This document shows, piece by piece, positions 60,423 to 64,000 of a stretch of DNA of 64,000 bases. Every line of letters starts with the position of its first letter. Position 1 is the first letter of the stretch. This DNA comes from Gnetum montanum (lineage: Eukaryota > Streptophyta > Gnetopsida > Gnetales > Gnetaceae): assembly GCA_015680685.1 (NCBI GenBank), contig MNCI01028261.1, positions 67,085 to 131,084 on the forward strand, given 5' to 3'. Under the pieces are notes generated by a model. The model had not been told where the DNA came from and did not search any database. It saw nothing but the letters and a program-made list of their open reading frames with translations. A program made the translations under genes and the position numbers.

Positions 60423-60893
60423 TGATGAGCGACTAGGTACCCCTACGCCCAACCATGCAAATCACAGGCATTCACATGCGACTCAGTCGAATTCCATAGA
60501 CTGTAAGCACTTTGCATACACCAGACCCTAACCAGCAAAACCTTGTGTTAGAACGGTCATTGTCTTCCCAACCTCACTTGTGATGTTCTGATTGCAATGG
60601 TTAAGTGAGACTGAGACAAATGATTTTTATGGCTTTTTCACTTTATCTTCTAGCATCTAATTCTTGAAATGAAATGTAAGGAATGGAATATTACGTAGTC
60701 TATAATTATCCTAATCTATCTATTAACTTTTCCTATCATAAGTATCTGATCCCATCTTCTATGCACATCCTAAGCATCCCCTAACCACTATTGGGTTACC
60801 AGACGCTAAGTGTCACTGGGTTGCCAAGTGTTGGGTTTACTTTCGAGATGGTCATACTTATGGTTTTTACAAACTATAAGAGAGCAATGATGA
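60423..60893 (-). repeat. Element 6, 5' LTR, truncated
   Basis: Matches 48510-48980 closely (e.g. cttgtgatgttctgattgca, tggtttttacaaactataag) and stops where element 7 begins. The missing ~430 bp should lie beyond the window if element 7 is a simple insertion. Confidence 0.85.
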
Positions 60894-60894
60894 T

Positions 60895-62755
60895 TGAAAC
60901 ACCACTAATTTCAGCTTAGCACTTTGAAATGAAAATGACTCAAGCCCTTTCAAAGTTTCGGGAGGTAAAATTTGACTAAGGCATGGAGCTCAAGCCTAGC
61001 TTACTCAAGCCGGCTTGCTCACGCTGTCAAGCTAGCTTGCCCTCAGTGTGACCAACTCCAAATGGCATTAGAATCAAATCAAAGATGGCCCAATGTCAAC
61101 TCCAACCTTCAGCATTTAGGGATTCAAATTTCAACATCAAAAGGTGCAAATTTCCTTACTCACACTATCACTCATGCTGAGGTCATGCTAGCAGCGTGAG
61201 TAATGTTTCAAGCCCAAAACTGACCTAATTTCCAAGTTGCAAGTCATTATTAGGTCCATCATTAACAACTATGGGTCCCAGCCTTTAGAATTTCGAAGTT
61301 TAAATCCAAAAGATTGCAGGTTTTTGCAGCTCACACTGTGGTCATGCTACAACTCACATTGGTAGTGTGAGTCCAACGTGAGCTGCCAAAAGTGGCTCCA
61401 AAAAAGTCATTTTCAAGCTTATTTTCTAACTCTCACAATCAACCATAGCCAAACAGCAGTTGCACTCAAGAATCAGGCTTCAAAAATCACAATTTAGAGT
61501 GAAATGCATCATTTTCAAGTCACTCATGCTGTGGTCATGCCGCAACTCACGCTGGCAGCATGAGCCTAGTGTGAGCTGTCAAAAGTGGCTCAAAACAAGG
61601 CACTTTTAGGCTCAATTTGTCAATCATAGTCTATCAATCATTGCACTTTAAGAATCAGGCCTCAAAAAGAAAATTTTGGTGAAAAATCTGCTATTCTACC
61701 TCACTCACATTGAGGTCACACTGGACTCACGCTGGTAGCATGAGTGCAGCATGAGTGTGACGTAAGTGTAGCATGCGTACACTGAGGACATGCTAGGATA
61801 AAATCAACTCATGCTGGAAGTTTTTGTCAGGCAGAGATAATTCAAACAACCATGGAACCACTTGAGTCAACACCCTGTAGCAGTCAAGTCAAAGATCCAG
61901 AAGTTTCAAGCAAGCCAGAGCTAATTTCTCTTGTCATACATTGTCACTTCATTATAAATTTTCATTTGTGAGCTTGTCAAGCTCTTAGGCTTTGAATTGT
62001 ATGTTCCATGAGTGTAAGCTAGCTTGAGCAAGTTGTCACATGTTGTAAGATACAATGCACCTGGTGTAGAACATAGCTTTCCCACACACGTCCAACTCAC
62101 ACACAGTTGTCCATTGGACACGTGTCACGAGATTCATTTTCCTCTCATCTCTCAGTCATTGATTCCATTCATGAATTTTGTGCCTGAGCCCGGCCCAACC
62201 CTATAAATACCCTATCAATTCACATAAACAGGGTTGGCAATTTTGAAGGTTGATGGCTTAGGAAATGCAGACCAGCAATCCTTGGACACTTGGGCATAGT
62301 TGACACTTAGCACCTAAGCACTTCTGAAACACATCACATCACTCCGAGGCTTGGCACTTAACTTGTCATCCACACATGCAGCTACACTTTGACCAGTGCA
62401 CATCTTTTCTAAGCAATACAATATAGTTCATTTTACCAGCCATTATTTTGTTTACTCTGCTTTGCATTCAGTTTACGTTTTACTTATAATACTATTTTGT
62501 GTACATTTCTATTTACATTTAGCATGCTCTATTTACATTTAAAACATCAATTATAATAACCTTAGTGCAAGTCATAGTTTATGCGCGGGGAAGTCCTTGG
62601 TTGATTTGCGTGCAGACCATTCAAGGGACTCTGCCTTCGTTTTCTTTTCTAGCTTGCCCTCGAGCGAAGGTAGGGTCAGCTATGTCTATCTGATGATCTT
62701 TTGGTATCTGTTTTTCCTTCTATCCTTACATCGATGATTTAGGTCAGTATAGTAA
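60895..62755 (+). repeat. Element 7, 5' LTR
   Basis: Begins tgaaacaccactaatttcag at the break in the element 6 LTR; ends just before the primer site. TATAAATA is at 62202-62209 with an expected transcript start soon after. About 1.86 kb. The exact 3' end is uncertain by a few bases (...gtcagtatagtaa). Confidence 0.65.
61130..61800 (+). repeat. ~185-bp tandem repeats inside element 7 LTR
   Basis: The block 'ctcacactgtggtcatgctac' recurs near 61331, 61523 and 61704 and, altered, 61169, a spacing of 160-192 bp. Between copies, 'gtggctc', 'caatcat' and 'aagaatcaggc.tcaaaaa' are repeated too. Each copy has a short palindrome like ctcacgctggcagcatgag. Confidence 0.75.
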
Positions 62756-62756
62756 A

Positions 62757-62777
62757 TTGGCGCCAGAAGGAGAACCT
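62757..62777 (+). promoter_or_regulatory. Element 7 primer-binding site
   Basis: ttggcgccagaaggagaacc after the LTR end; same type as element 3 (ttggtgctagaaggaggg). Donor tRNA not identified. Confidence 0.7.
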
Positions 62778-62949
62778 AACTTCTTTGTTTTCTATCAAAA
62801 CGTTGACCACGCTACCTGTCTAAACGCTGCACAAACTAAGTGCTGATTAAAGCCCAGCGTGTCTAGCCAATTTACATATGCCAGATTGACTTACCTACCC
62901 TATTCACTTTCTAATACCTAATGTAGTTAGCTCACACTATTTGTCAGCA

Positions 62950-63125
62950 TCACGCTATCAGCTCACGTCATCTGTTGATCATGCAGCAGTTGCTTGCTCA
63001 CGCTGCAGCTACTGATGCTATTGATCACACTATAGTTGTTCAGTTGCTCATGCTGCAGGTGCTGACGCTATTGGTCATGCTGCAGTTGGTCATCCACAGT
63101 TTCTCATGCTGCAGCCACTCACATT
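62950..63125 (+). repeat. Repeated 'ctcaygctgcag' motif in element 7 leader
   Basis: Motifs such as ctcacgctgcag, ctcatgctgcag, gtcatgctgcag and ctcatgctgcag occur about every 20-45 bp between primer site and gag. They are the same core as the palindromes in the LTR. Confidence 0.65.
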
Positions 63126-63158
63126 CAACTCGTCTAGCCTAGTTTACTTACATTCGTT

Positions 63159-64000
63159 ATGGAATCCTCCCAAATTAACCTAGTAACGCTACCGATCTCT
63201 AACTTTGGGGCTGAAACCTTGAACCTTGTGATTTCTACGGAATTCATAACTGTTATTGAATAAATAAATCCCCAAGGCCCTACACACCAGTCACTTAGGC
63301 TACAGGGCAAAGACCCTACCTATGCGACTCTTACACCTGAATAGTATAATTTCATCTGTGTTAAGATCCAAGCCAACTTACCTATTAATCGTATAGACAA
63401 GGAACCAAAGAGAGACTATGAACTTATCCACAAAGGAGATCGTGAGTTTGTCCCTTCAATGTTTGATATAATCCCACTATCTAAACACCATCATAAACTC
63501 ATATCCTAGCTTCTCATGGCAAGAAGCCAATCCTTACAGCTGCCTCCAATAGAGCCTCAGGGTGGGGATGAGGAAGATGACTTTGTAGCCCAATCTAAAC
63601 ATGGGGATTCATACCATACCATCAGTCCCCATGCCCATAAAAATCCATTGTTTCAACCTTTCCTGGAAGAGACCATATTTCCACCACCAGCTTCTCTACA
63701 AGAAGTAGCCATTCCCATTCCCATCTTCCCCAAGTTCAATGTTCAATCTAACATGTCCACTTTCATCATACCTCTGCAAATACAATCCCAACAATCTCCT
63801 CCCCAAACTAATACAGGATCAACCTTTCGACCTTAAGTAATTGGGATGCCATTGGTTATACCAGCTTCCACATCCACCCATTACATACCTCAAGTGCAAA
63901 TCCAGCAAGAATCGGTGATCACTTCACAACCTATGACTGGGCAATGGGTTCCACCAGATATTTAGCAAAACCTGCCTACTCATTATAACATGCCACACCC
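63159..64000 (+). pseudogene. gag: gag of element 7, 5' part
   Basis: Plus strand. Starts MESSQINLVTLPISNFGAET and keeps one frame to the window end (~280 codons), with five stops that each fit Gln to TAA/TAG (e.g. PE*YNF, IS*LLM, DI*QNL). Text: AETLNLVISTEFITVIE, RIDKEPKRDYELIHKGDREF, then a Pro/Gln/Ser-rich stretch (LQLPPIEPQGGDEEDDF, PIFPKFNVQSN). The position after primer site and leader, and the Pro/Gln-rich composition, fit an N-terminal gag region of a Ty3/gypsy element; the capsid core would be outside the window. No frame shift, so decay is recent relative to elements 2 and 5. Confidence 0.6.

Larger units (their letters stand above)
48510..60893 (-). mobile_element. Element 6: Athila-like element with inverted gag-pol block
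   Basis: LTRs 48510-49414 (3', complete) and 60423-60893 (5', truncated by element 7), the primer site at 60403-60422 and the third ORF are all on the minus strand. Gag, protease, RT, RNase H, integrase and the post-integrase spacer (~52970-60340) read on the plus strand, opposite to the layout in elements 4 and 5. Inserted in the LINE; the left flank is catga. The right target copy would be beyond the window. Confidence 0.85.
60895..64000 (+). mobile_element. Element 7: LTR retrotransposon, 5' part
   Basis: A long LTR (60895-~62755) is followed by a primer site, a leader with repeated motifs and the start of gag running off the window. Plus orientation. It interrupts the 5' LTR of element 6, so it is the younger of the two. 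Reading-frame damage is limited to a few stops. Confidence 0.75.

Overview
The window looks like intergenic chromatin of a large, AT-rich plant nuclear genome. A gymnosperm such as a conifer is my best guess, inferred from the many old, diverged, nested LTR retrotransposons and the lack of any intact cellular gene. I find no rRNA, functional tRNA, CRISPR or bacterial-type operon. Nearly every coding trace is a decayed mobile-element protein. Most premature stops are TAG/TAA/TGA codons explainable by single C-to-T changes on one strand or the other.

Layout. 1-1194: AT-rich DNA with tRNA-derived SINE-like copies. 1195-6135: a ~130-bp tandem repeat split by LTR element 1 (1571-5322). 7480-8680: a second tandem array, ~137-bp monomers alternating as ~275-bp dimers. 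9480-11215: a relic of a DUF7869-type transposase-like gene. 11359-11496: another SINE copy. 12305-45366: element 2, an old non-autonomous LTR retrotransposon (TSD gttcc at both ends). Three later elements inserted into it: element 3 in its 5' LTR (minus strand, TSD aggtc), element 4 in its interior (plus strand, TSD actat), and element 5 in its 3' LTR (minus strand, decayed TSD gttac/attat). 45372-47149: AT-rich remainder of the old locus. 47150-48509: a LINE (endonuclease plus start of RT) cut by element 6 (48510-60893). Element 6 is itself truncated on the right by element 7 (60895 to the window end).

Elements 4, 5 and 6 are related Ty3/gypsy elements, Athila-like by their Asp-tRNA-type primer site, FMDD reverse transcriptase and pol layout. 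Each carries a third ORF downstream of pol. That protein has an N-terminal domain resembling the 'putative plant transposon protein' family (PF20167-like, from memory) and a coiled-coil C-terminal half. In all three, the spacer before this ORF holds a TATA box next to a short sequence matching the element's own LTR U3 (16/16 bases in element 4). This suggests an internal promoter copied from, or co-evolving with, the LTR. In element 6 the whole gag-pol-spacer block (~52970-60340) is inverted relative to its LTRs, primer site and third ORF. These two points are the most interesting in the window.

Element 3 keeps gag, protease and an integrase tail in one reading frame with RT, RNase H and the integrase core missing. 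Element 7 has an LTR built from ~185-bp tandem repeats carrying a short palindromic motif that recurs in its leader. Homology calls are from reading motifs by eye; no database search or alignment program was run.
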